A stretch of 10,490 bases of DNA from Ruminiclostridium sp. Its GTDB lineage: Bacteria > Bacillota > Clostridia > Oscillospirales > Oscillospiraceae. The stretch is from assembly GCA_017560855.1 (NCBI GenBank), contig JAFZEB010000045.1:1-10490 (forward strand), given 5' to 3'. Of the stretch, positions 1 to 5,696 are shown piece after piece. How positions within the stretch are numbered: position 1 is the stretch's first letter; every line of letters starts with the position of its first letter. The notes below the pieces were generated by a model. That model was not told the DNA's origin. It made no database searches and worked only from the letters and a program-made list of their open reading frames with translations. Both the position numbers and the translations under genes were made by a program.

Positions 1-54
1 AGCCTCCCTTGTGTAAAGGGAGGTGGCTCGCCGTCAGGCGAGACGGAGGGATTG
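1..54. repeat. REP-like double-hairpin palindromic repeat (possibly cut by window edge)
   Basis: Two hairpins lie side by side. The first pairs CCTCCCTT (3-10) with AAGGGAGG (16-23), a perfect 8-bp stem. The second pairs CTCGCC (27-32) with GGCGAG (37-42) around a GTCA loop. The tail GACGGAGGGATTG follows. From memory, short elements of this design (CTCCCTT hairpin, GC-rich hairpin, GGAGGGATTG tail) are scattered through Oscillospiraceae/Ruminococcaceae genomes between genes. The hairpins are seen directly; membership of a dispersed family is recall. The left boundary may lie outside the window. Confidence 0.6.
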
Positions 55-80
55 TAACCTGCCGAAAAGCAAATGTTTGG

Positions 81-111
81 AAAGAAAAAGCCTCCCTCTT
101 CCGAGGGAGGC
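81..111 (-). terminator. Rho-independent terminator of pgcA
   Basis: Read on the minus strand, a perfect 9-bp stem GCCTCCCTC / GAGGGAGGC (103-111 with 90-98) around a GGAA tetraloop is followed by TTTTTCTTT. It starts nine bases after the pgcA stop codon. The plus-strand reading has no T run, so it acts for pgcA only. The stem shares GCCTCCCT with the repeat at 1-54. Confidence 0.9.
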
Positions 112-119
112 TCCAATGC

Positions 120-1853
120 TTATACCATTTCTTTCAGGCTCTCTGCCCAGGTGGTGTACTTGACCACCTTTTCCTGGCAGTCATTCTGGTCAGACCCCAC
201 CGCCAGCACATAGACCTTGATCTTAGGCTCGGTGCCGGAGGGACGGACGAAGAGGTCGGTGCCGTCAGCCAGACGATACTGAAGGACGTTGGAACCCGCC
301 AGTTCCATGGTGGAAACTGCGCCGGTGGAGACCTCCACCTCAGAGCCGTCCTGGTAGTCCCGGCGGACCGCCACGGGAGTACCGGCCACCTGGGTCAGAG
401 GTTCGGACCGGAGCTTTGCCATGAGGGCCTTCATGTTGGCCATGCCCTCCAGACCGGGCATCACCAGGTTCACGGTCTTTTCTCCGTGGTAGCCGTGCTT
501 CTGATAGAGGGCCTCCAGGGCCTCCAGCAGGTTCATGCCCTGGGCGGCATACCAGGCGGTCATCTCGGTGAGCAGGAGGGAAGCGGTGATGGCATCCTTG
601 TCCCGGACGAAATCGCCGATCATGTAGCCGATGGACTCCTCGTAGGAGAAGACCACATGGCCCTCCCCGGCGGCTTCCAGCTGGTTCTTCTTCTCGGCCA
701 TGAACTTAAAGCCGGTGAAGGTGTCGTAGAAGGTCAGCCCGTGGGACTCAGCCACTTTACGGGCCATGTTGGTGGTGACGATGGACTTCAGTGCCACGGG
801 ATTTTCCGGCATGGTTCCGGCCCGCTTCTTAGCAGACAGCAGGTAATCCAGCAGGAGAACACCGGTCTGGTTGCCGGAGAGCTGGACGTATTCTCCCTGG
901 CGGTCCTTCACCTGGACGGCCACACGGTCGGCGTCGGGGTCGGTGCCCAGGATGAAGTCGGCGTTCACCTCTTCTGCCAGCTTCCGGGCCATCTCAAAGC
1001 TCTCGGGAGTCTCGGGGTTGGGGGACTTTACGGTGGGGAAGGTGCCGTCAATGACCATCTGCTGGGGGACGCAGTGGATATGTTTGATGCCCAGTTCACC
1101 CAGCACATAGGGGACCTGCTGATAGCCAGTGCCGTGGAAGGGGGTGTAGACCATGGTGAAGGTGTCTGCCACCTTGGCCACGGAGGCCTTGTCGTTCATC
1201 TGGGCCAGAACATGCCCCAGGAACTTGTCGTCGGTCTCCTTGCCCATGAGGGTGATGAGGCCCTGAGCCAGGGCGGTGTCATAGTCCATGGACTTGACCC
1301 CGTCAAAGACGTCGATCTCTTCCATGACCTTGGCGATGGCAGAGGCATGGTGAGGGGGCAGCTGAGCGCCGTCCTCCCAGTAGACCTTGTAGCCGTTGTA
1401 CTCGGGGGGATTATGGCTGGCGGTGACGTTGAGGCCTGCGATGCAGCCGTGCTCCCGGACAGCGAAGGACAGTTCGGGGGTGGGGCGCATGGACTCGAAG
1501 AGCTTCACGGGGATGCCGTTGGCCGCCATAACGCAAGCGGCTTCTCTTGCAAACAAATCGGAGTTCACCCGGCAGTCGAAGCAGATGGCCACACCCTTGG
1601 CGGCCTCTGCAGGACCCTCTGCCAGAATGACCTGGGCGAAGGCCTGGGTGGCGTGGCGGATCACGTAGACGTTCATCCGGCGCAGACCCAGACCCATGAC
1701 ACCTCGGAGACCGGCGGTGCCGAACTCCAGCATGCTGAAGAAGCGGTCTTCAATTTCGGCGGAATTATCTTTCATGGCTTCCAGTTCGGCCTTTTCTTGG
1801 GGGGAAAGGGCGGGGCTGGCCAGCCAGCGTGCATAGCGTTCCTGATAAGACAT
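120..1853 (-). CDS. pgcA: Phosphoglucomutase / phosphomannomutase (alpha-PGM, PgcA type)
   Basis: This cytoplasmic enzyme should interconvert glucose-6-phosphate and glucose-1-phosphate, feeding UDP-glucose for glycolipids, teichoic-acid-type polymers and exopolysaccharide. At 577 aa it is close to B. subtilis PgcA. All four active-site loops of the alpha-D-phosphohexomutase fold are visible: the phosphoserine loop TASHNP (144-149, Ser146), the metal loop DPDADR (305-310), the sugar-binding loop EESIGY (405-410) and the phosphate-binding loop RPSGTEPKIK (537-546). The open frame runs further upstream into rlmH, but ATG at 1853 is chosen because AAGGAG (1861-1866) sits 7 bases before it and the protein then starts where the family does (MSYQERYARW). 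It lies 23 bases after the rlmH stop and is probably cotranscribed. Activity on mannose or glucosamine phosphates cannot be excluded from sequence alone. Confidence 0.93.
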   Translation of the reverse strand: MSYQERYARWLASPALSPQEKAELEAMKDNSAEIEDRFFSMLEFGTAGLRGVMGLGLRRMNVYVIRHATQAFAQVILAEGPAEAAKGVAICFDCRVNSDLFAREAACVMAANGIPVKLFESMRPTPELSFAVREHGCIAGLNVTASHNPPEYNGYKVYWEDGAQLPPHHASAIAKVMEEIDVFDGVKSMDYDTALAQGLITLMGKETDDKFLGHVLAQMNDKASVAKVADTFTMVYTPFHGTGYQQVPYVLGELGIKHIHCVPQQMVIDGTFPTVKSPNPETPESFEMARKLAEEVNADFILGTDPDADRVAVQVKDRQGEYVQLSGNQTGVLLLDYLLSAKKRAGTMPENPVALKSIVTTNMARKVAESHGLTFYDTFTGFKFMAEKKNQLEAAGEGHVVFSYEESIGYMIGDFVRDKDAITASLLLTEMTAWYAAQGMNLLEALEALYQKHGYHGEKTVNLVMPGLEGMANMKALMAKLRSEPLTQVAGTPVAVRRDYQDGSEVEVSTGAVSTMELAGSNVLQYRLADGTDLFVRPSGTEPKIKVYVLAVGSDQNDCQEKVVKYTTWAESLKEMV

Positions 1854-1876
1854 AAGGATTCTCCTTTCGTTCGGGG

Positions 1877-2359
1877 TCACTTGTGGTACCGGGTACCAAG
1901 GTTGATCTGAAAAGCCCGATAGACCTGCTCCAGGACCATGACCCGGGCCAGATGGTGGGGGAAGGTCATGGGGGACATGGACAGGCGCAGCTGGGCCCGT
2001 TCTTTTACCGAGGGGTGGAGGCCGAAGGACCCGCCGATGACCAGTGCCAGGTGAGAGGCCCCCTCTACCGTCCATTTCTCCACCTGGGCGGCCAGGGCCT
2101 CACTGGAGAGGAGCTTGCCCTCCACGCACATGGCGATGAGTTTCGCTCCCTTGGGGAGCTTCTGGAAGAGATTGGCGGCCTCTTTTTCCAGGGCGGCGTC
2201 GATCTGGGCCTGAGAGGGGTTGTCGGGCAGACGCTCCTCAGGGAGCTCGGTGATGGTGAGCTTGCAGAAGGCCCCCAGACGCTTTTCGTACTCGGCGCAG
2301 GCGGCGGCGAAGTGCTTTTCCTTCAGCTTGCCTACGCAGAAGAGGTGAATATTGACCAT
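1877..2359 (-). CDS. rlmH: 23S rRNA (pseudouridine1915-N3)-methyltransferase RlmH
   Basis: A SPOUT-class methyltransferase that uses S-adenosylmethionine to methylate pseudouridine 1915 in helix 69 of 23S rRNA, acting on assembled ribosomes. The length (160 aa) is normal for the family. The SAM-binding knot region is present: LVIGGSFGLHPSV (106-118), then LSMSPMTFPHHLARVMVLEQ (126-145). The C-terminal YHK (158-160) matches the conserved Tyr-His end of the family. The start ATG has AGGAG (2366-2370) six bases upstream. In staphylococci the 3' end of this gene (orfX) is the SCCmec attachment site; nothing inserted is seen here, since the gene is intact and followed directly by pgcA. A terminator lies only about 25 bases upstream, so its promoter is unclear. 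Confidence 0.95.
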   Translation of the reverse strand: MVNIHLFCVGKLKEKHFAAACAEYEKRLGAFCKLTITELPEERLPDNPSQAQIDAALEKEAANLFQKLPKGAKLIAMCVEGKLLSSEALAAQVEKWTVEGASHLALVIGGSFGLHPSVKERAQLRLSMSPMTFPHHLARVMVLEQVYRAFQINLGTRYHK

Positions 2360-2384
2360 AGTATTCTCCTGTGGTTGGAAATAG

Positions 2385-2419
2385 CAAAAAACGGACAGCG
2401 GGAGGTCCGCCGTCCGTTT
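2385..2419 (-). terminator. Rho-independent terminator after murA
   Basis: Minus-strand reading: AACGGAC pairs with GTCCGTT, and inside it GGCGG pairs with CCCGCT allowing one G-U, giving about 12 bp around an ACCTC loop, followed by T6. It begins about 24 bases after the murA stop codon and ends about 25 bases before the rlmH start. It therefore separates murA from rlmH-pgcA or acts as an incomplete attenuator. Confidence 0.85.
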
Positions 2420-2443
2420 ATCGTTTGTAGTGAGAGGGCGGCC

Positions 2444-3736
2444 TTAGCCGACACTGGTGCGCCAATCCTCTTCGAGGATGGGCTTTTCCTGGATGTCTGC
2501 ACCCAGCTTGGAGAGCTTTGCCACGATATTGTCGTAGCCACGGGCGATATAGTGGATCTGCTCGATCTCGGTGGTGCCGTGGGCGGCCAGACCGGCCACC
2601 ACCATGGCGGCGCCGGCACGGAGGTCGGTGGCACAGACAGGGGCACCGGTGAGATGCTTGACGCCTTCCACCACGGCTACCTTGCCGTCCACTTGGATGT
2701 TGGCGCCCATGCGGCGAAGTTCATCCACATACCGCCAGCGGTTGTCCCAGATGCCCTCGGTGATGATGCTGGTGCCCTCTGCCAGGCAGAGCGCAACTGC
2801 AATCTGGGAGTGCATGTCGGTGGGGAAGCCAGGGTAAGGCATGGTCTTGACGTTGGTGCGGGTGAGCTTACCTTCCCGACGAACGATCAGCGCATCCCCG
2901 TCCTCTTCCACCTGAACGCCCATCTCCACCAGCTTGGCGGTGATGCAGTCCATGTGCTTGGGGATGATGTTGTTGATGCGGACCTCGCCGCCGGCAGCGG
3001 CCACGGCGGCCATGAAGGTACCGGCCTCGATCTGGTCGGGAATGATGGAATAGGAACCACCGTGGAGACTCTTCACGCCGCGGATCTTAATGACATCGGT
3101 ACCTGCGCCCATGATGTCAGCGCCCATGGAGTTTAGGAAGTTGGCCAGGTCCACGATGTGGGGTTCCTTGGCGGCGGGCTCGATGACGGTCATGCCGTCG
3201 GCCAGGACAGCGGCCAGCATGATGTTCATGGTAGCGCCCACAGAGACCACGTCCAGATAGACGGGGGCACCCTGGAGACGCCCCTGGGGAGCCACGGCGT
3301 AGATGTAGCCGTTTTCGATCTGGATCTCAGAGCCCAGGGCACTGAAGCCCTTCAGGTGCTGGTCGATGGGGCGGACACCCAGGTCACAGCCGCCGGGAGG
3401 GGGCACTTCGGCCCTGCCGAAGCGGCCCAGGAGGGCACCGATGAGATAATAGGACGCACGAATCTGCCGGGCCAGCTCATAGGGAACGTTCTGCTTGTTC
3501 ACCTTGGAGCAGTCCAGCTCAACCGTAGTCTTATTGATCACGCGAACGCTGGCACCCAGATCTCTCAGAATGCCGAGGATCAGGGTCACATCGCTGATGT
3601 TGGGAACATTTTCAATGCGGCAGACGCCGTCTACCAGTAAAGCAGCGGGAAGAATGGCCACGGCAGCGTTTTTTGCGCCGCTGATCTCCACTTCGCCATG
3701 GAGAGGCTTTCCGCCGTTGATCACATATTTAGTCAA
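2444..3736 (-). CDS. murA: UDP-N-acetylglucosamine 1-carboxyvinyltransferase (MurA)
   Basis: First committed step of peptidoglycan synthesis: transfers enolpyruvate from PEP to UDP-GlcNAc in the cytoplasm. The frame is open to 3775, but TTG at 3736 is preferred. AAGG (3745-3748) lies 8 bases upstream, the protein is then 430 aa, and the key residues fall on family numbering: Lys22 in ISGAKNAA, Cys117 in GGCDLGVRPID (E. coli Cys115), Asp307 in FPTDM (E. coli 305), Arg373 in TDLRAG (371) and Arg399 in ARGYD (397). The catalytic residue is Cys, not the Asp of mycobacterial or chlamydial enzymes, so fosfomycin sensitivity at the target is expected. The gene has its own upstream promoter and a long leader, and is followed by a terminator. 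Which of the two Firmicutes paralogues (MurA or MurZ/MurAB) it represents cannot be decided here. Confidence 0.95.
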   Translation of the reverse strand: MTKYVINGGKPLHGEVEISGAKNAAVAILPAALLVDGVCRIENVPNISDVTLILGILRDLGASVRVINKTTVELDCSKVNKQNVPYELARQIRASYYLIGALLGRFGRAEVPPPGGCDLGVRPIDQHLKGFSALGSEIQIENGYIYAVAPQGRLQGAPVYLDVVSVGATMNIMLAAVLADGMTVIEPAAKEPHIVDLANFLNSMGADIMGAGTDVIKIRGVKSLHGGSYSIIPDQIEAGTFMAAVAAAGGEVRINNIIPKHMDCITAKLVEMGVQVEEDGDALIVRREGKLTRTNVKTMPYPGFPTDMHSQIAVALCLAEGTSIITEGIWDNRWRYVDELRRMGANIQVDGKVAVVEGVKHLTGAPVCATDLRAGAAMVVAGLAAHGTTEIEQIHYIARGYDNIVAKLSKLGADIQEKPILEEDWRTSVG

Positions 3737-3806
3737 AATGGGCACCTTCTTTTCAGGTATCGAGAGCAGACACATCGGGGCAGACCCCCGGGTCAGTATA
3801 TATCAT

Positions 3807-3837
3807 TTCCGAAATCCGTACACAAATGTACGCGGAA
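3807..3837 (-). promoter_or_regulatory. Hairpin in the murA 5' leader
   Basis: On the murA transcript TTCCG (outer arm, 3833-3837) pairs with CGGAA (3807-3811), and inside it CGTACA pairs with TGTACG (3827-3832 with 3817-3822) around a TTTG loop, with a five-base bulge on one side. A second short hairpin (CGGGG/CCCCG, 3776-3790) follows nearer the gene. No known riboswitch family is recognised; function is unknown. Confidence 0.5.
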
Positions 3838-3885
3838 CAGGTAGCATATCTGATGGCAGACCGCAAGTCGCCATACTGCAAAAAT

Positions 3886-3914
3886 ATTATATCATCAAAT
3901 ACCGGAAAATAAAA
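3886..3914 (-). promoter_or_regulatory. Probable murA promoter (extended -10)
   Basis: The minus strand carries TGATATAAT (3886-3894): a perfect TATAAT with the TG of an extended -10. The -35 position at 17-base spacing is only TTTTAT (3909-3914), which fits an extended -10 promoter that depends little on -35. Transcription would start near 3879, giving a leader of about 140 bases before the TTG start of murA. Confidence 0.65.
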
Positions 3915-3961
3915 GCAGAAATTTAACAAAAACAGTGATTCTGGTGAAAATATTTCAAATT

Positions 3962-4216
3962 TTATGAAAAAGTGACAGAAAGATAACAGTCAGAGGGGAG
4001 GTCTTCCATCCTGGTGCGAAGAAAAAACAGGACCCCGTGGGGCTCCGGGAAACACCGGATCTCCAACCGGGGCGGGATGGGATGTCCTGCCTGTCGAAGG
4101 GTGTGGAAAATGAGGGGAAGGGCTTCGTGTTCTGTGAGGGTTTCAGGAGTCAGATGGGCAGCTGCCAGCTCTTTCCGGGTGAAGAAAAGGGCAGCTCCCT
4201 GGGAAAATATATTCAT
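3962..4216 (-). CDS. Small hypothetical protein (84 aa)
   Basis: I do not recognise this gene with confidence. It is supported as real by GGAGG five bases before the ATG at 4216 (the frame opens at TTG 4228, but the GGAGG lies inside that extension) and by a near-consensus promoter at 4247-4275. The protein has no signal peptide or membrane segment. It reads as a beta strand (ALFFT), a helix with KELAAAHLTPETL, a second helix (EALPLIFHTLRQAG), then two strands (RLEIRCF and HGVLFFLRT). That order and spacing resemble the N-terminal substrate-binding domain of the ClpC adaptor MecA, but without the ClpC-binding C-terminal domain; this is a weak pattern match by eye. It is followed by an AT-rich stretch with no clear terminator and then the murA promoter, so read-through into murA is possible. 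Confidence 0.65.
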   Translation of the reverse strand: MNIFSQGAALFFTRKELAAAHLTPETLTEHEALPLIFHTLRQAGHPIPPRLEIRCFPEPHGVLFFLRTRMEDLPSDCYLSVTFS

Positions 4217-4246
4217 GAGGTCCTCCAAAAGTGTATGTATGCCTTG

Positions 4247-4275
4247 ATTATACCGGAGAGAACAGGATGGGGCAA
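4247..4275 (-). promoter_or_regulatory. Promoter of the small 84-aa protein gene
   Basis: Minus strand: TTGCCC (4270-4275), 17-base spacer, TATAAT (4247-4252). The start site would be near 4240, giving a leader of about 24 bases before the ATG at 4216. It is divergent from the wal operon promoter; the two -35 boxes are about 32 bases apart. Confidence 0.75.
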
Positions 4276-4307
4276 ATGCAATGATTGCCAGGGAAGGGGA
4301 AAAGAAG

Positions 4308-4336
4308 TTGGCAGAGGGAAAGGATTGTGGTATACT
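4308..4336 (+). promoter_or_regulatory. Promoter of the nudF-walRK-yycHI operon
   Basis: TTGGCA (4308-4313), an exact 17-base spacer, then TATACT (4331-4336) preceded by TGG, which also satisfies the extended -10 rule. Transcription should start near 4343, about 37 bases before the first ATG. It is the only strong promoter I see ahead of the five-gene operon. Confidence 0.8.
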
Positions 4337-4379
4337 ATAAAATTAAGGAAATCTATACCCGAAAATGAGGTGTTAAATT

Positions 4380-4928
4380 ATGATGGAACTGAAGGAAGAA
4401 ATGGTCTCCCGGCAGACTGTGTACGAAGGTTATATCGTGAATGTCCGTATGGACAAAGCGAAACTGCCGGATGGCCGTCTCGTCAACCGCGAGGTGGTCT
4501 CCCACCCCGGCGCCGTGGCCGTCTTTGCCATGGATGAGCAGGACAATGTGATCCTGGTCAAGCAGTATCGCTATGCCATGGGTGAGGTGGTCCTGGAGCT
4601 GCCTGCCGGCAAGCTGGAACCCGGCGAAGACCCTGCAGACAGTGGTCTGCGGGAACTGTCCGAGGAGACCGGCCTCATCCCCAAAACCTATGAGTCCATG
4701 GGCTGTATCTATTCCTCTCCCGGTATCTTTGAGGAAAAAATCTATCTGTTTTTTGCCAAGGATCTGGTCCAGGGCCCTGTTCACCCCGATGATGGGGAGT
4801 TTGTGGAGGTGGTCCGTATCCCCTACGCCCAGCTGGTGGATATGGCTGCCCGGGGAGACATCAAGGACAGCAAGACTCTGGCAGGCATCCTGAAGGCGGC
4901 CCTGCTCCTGAATGAGAAGCAGACCTGA
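4380..4928 (+). CDS. nudF: Nudix hydrolase, ADP-ribose pyrophosphatase
   Basis: Predicted to hydrolyse ADP-ribose to AMP and ribose-5-phosphate, clearing a reactive NAD breakdown product. The 182-aa protein carries a perfect Nudix box GX5EX7REUXEEXGU at residues 77-99 (Gly77, Glu83, Arg91, Glu92, Glu95, Glu96, Gly98). The preceding QYRYAMGEVVLELPAGKLE (62-80) is the typical lead-in of the ADP-ribose subgroup, and a SSPG motif follows at about 112-115. The first of two adjacent ATGs is chosen because GAGG (4367-4370) lies nine bases before it; the second would be 12 away. It is the first gene of the operon, 18 bases before the response regulator. Specificity for other nucleotide sugars cannot be excluded from sequence. 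Why it precedes a cell-wall regulator is unknown. Confidence 0.9.
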   Translation: MMELKEEMVSRQTVYEGYIVNVRMDKAKLPDGRLVNREVVSHPGAVAVFAMDEQDNVILVKQYRYAMGEVVLELPAGKLEPGEDPADSGLRELSEETGLIPKTYESMGCIYSSPGIFEEKIYLFFAKDLVQGPVHPDDGEFVEVVRIPYAQLVDMAARGDIKDSKTLAGILKAALLLNEKQT

Positions 4929-4946
4929 CAGAAAGGAAGGAAGATC

Positions 4947-5660
4947 ATGGACCGAAAAAAGGTTTTGATCGTGGAGGATGAGAAGAACATTGTGGACATC
5001 CTCCGCTTCAACCTCCAAAAGGAGGGCTACACAACTCTGGAGGCCTACGATGGCAAAGCCGGTCTGGAACTGGCCCTGGGGGAGAATCCAGACCTGATCC
5101 TTCTGGACCTGATGCTTCCGGTGATGAATGGATTTGAGGTCTGCAGGACCATCCGGGACAAGGGGCTGAACACCCCGGTTCTCATCATCACCGCCCGGGA
5201 GACCGAGCAGGACAAGATCCTGGGGCTGGAACTGGGGGCCGATGACTATATCACCAAGCCCTTCTCCATCCGGGAGCTGATGGCCCGGGTGAAGGCCAAC
5301 ATCCGGCGAATGGCCATGGTCACCCAGGCGGCAGCATCAGAGAGCCCTGCCAATCTGCTGGACCTGGGCCGCCTGGTCATCGACAAAGGGGCCGGTGTGG
5401 TCCGAAAGGACGGGACCGACCTGGAACTGACCCAGCGAGAGTTTGACCTGCTGACCTATCTGGCTGCCAATGCCGGCAACGTGTTCTCCCGCCAGGAACT
5501 CATGGAGCGGGTGTGGAACTACGAGGGCTATGTGGGCGATGTCCGTGCTGTGGATGTGGCCATCCGGCGACTGCGGGAAAAGGTAGAGGATAACCCTGCC
5601 CAGCCCCGTTATATCATCACCCGCCGTGGTGCGGGCTACCTGTTCCAAAAAGACGCCTGA
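4947..5660 (+). CDS. walR: OmpR/PhoB-family response regulator, WalR-like
   Basis: DNA-binding half of a two-component system. The receiver domain (4-118) has the acidic pair Glu10/Asp11, phosphoacceptor Asp54 in LLDLMLP, Thr82 and Lys104 in TKPF. A winged-helix effector domain (about 136-234) follows a short linker. The recognition-helix segment DVRAVDVAIRRLREKVEDNP (198-217) and the ITRRGAGY wing are very close to WalR/YycF of Bacillus and Staphylococcus, the regulator of peptidoglycan hydrolases and wall turnover. PhoP-type regulators share much of this, so the WalR call rests also on the downstream YycH- and YycI-like genes. The ribosome binding site AAGGAAGG (4934-4941) precedes ATG 4947. 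Length (237 aa) is normal. Confidence 0.88.
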   Translation: MDRKKVLIVEDEKNIVDILRFNLQKEGYTTLEAYDGKAGLELALGENPDLILLDLMLPVMNGFEVCRTIRDKGLNTPVLIITARETEQDKILGLELGADDYITKPFSIRELMARVKANIRRMAMVTQAAASESPANLLDLGRLVIDKGAGVVRKDGTDLELTQREFDLLTYLAANAGNVFSRQELMERVWNYEGYVGDVRAVDVAIRRLREKVEDNPAQPRYIITRRGAGYLFQKDA

Positions 5661-5696
5661 CCATCTGCAGGCATCCCATAGAGGAGAGTGATATTC

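Noticed and set aside
9..1910. 633-codon open frame on the plus strand opposite pgcA
   Set aside because: It is antisense to a gene with all family motifs, starts in the repeat/terminator region without a ribosome binding site, and is His/Gly/Leu-rich in the way GC-rich antisense frames are.
1877..1930. SCC-type attachment site at the 3' end of rlmH
   Set aside because: The rlmH end encodes the conserved Tyr-His, but no inserted element, recombinase or direct repeat is present; pgcA follows after 23 bases.
1883..3136. 417-codon plus-strand open frame across rlmH and murA
   Set aside because: It runs antisense through two well-supported genes and their intergenic terminator, with no family resemblance or start signal.
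3912..3928. WalR-box-like sequence upstream of murA
   Set aside because: Minus strand TGTTAA, five bases, TGCTTT matches only 10 of 12 positions in an AT-rich region; too weak to claim.
4037..4537. 166-codon plus-strand open frame over the small gene and nudF start
   Set aside because: It crosses the divergent promoters and overlaps the nudF N terminus in another frame; no ribosome binding site or recognisable domain.
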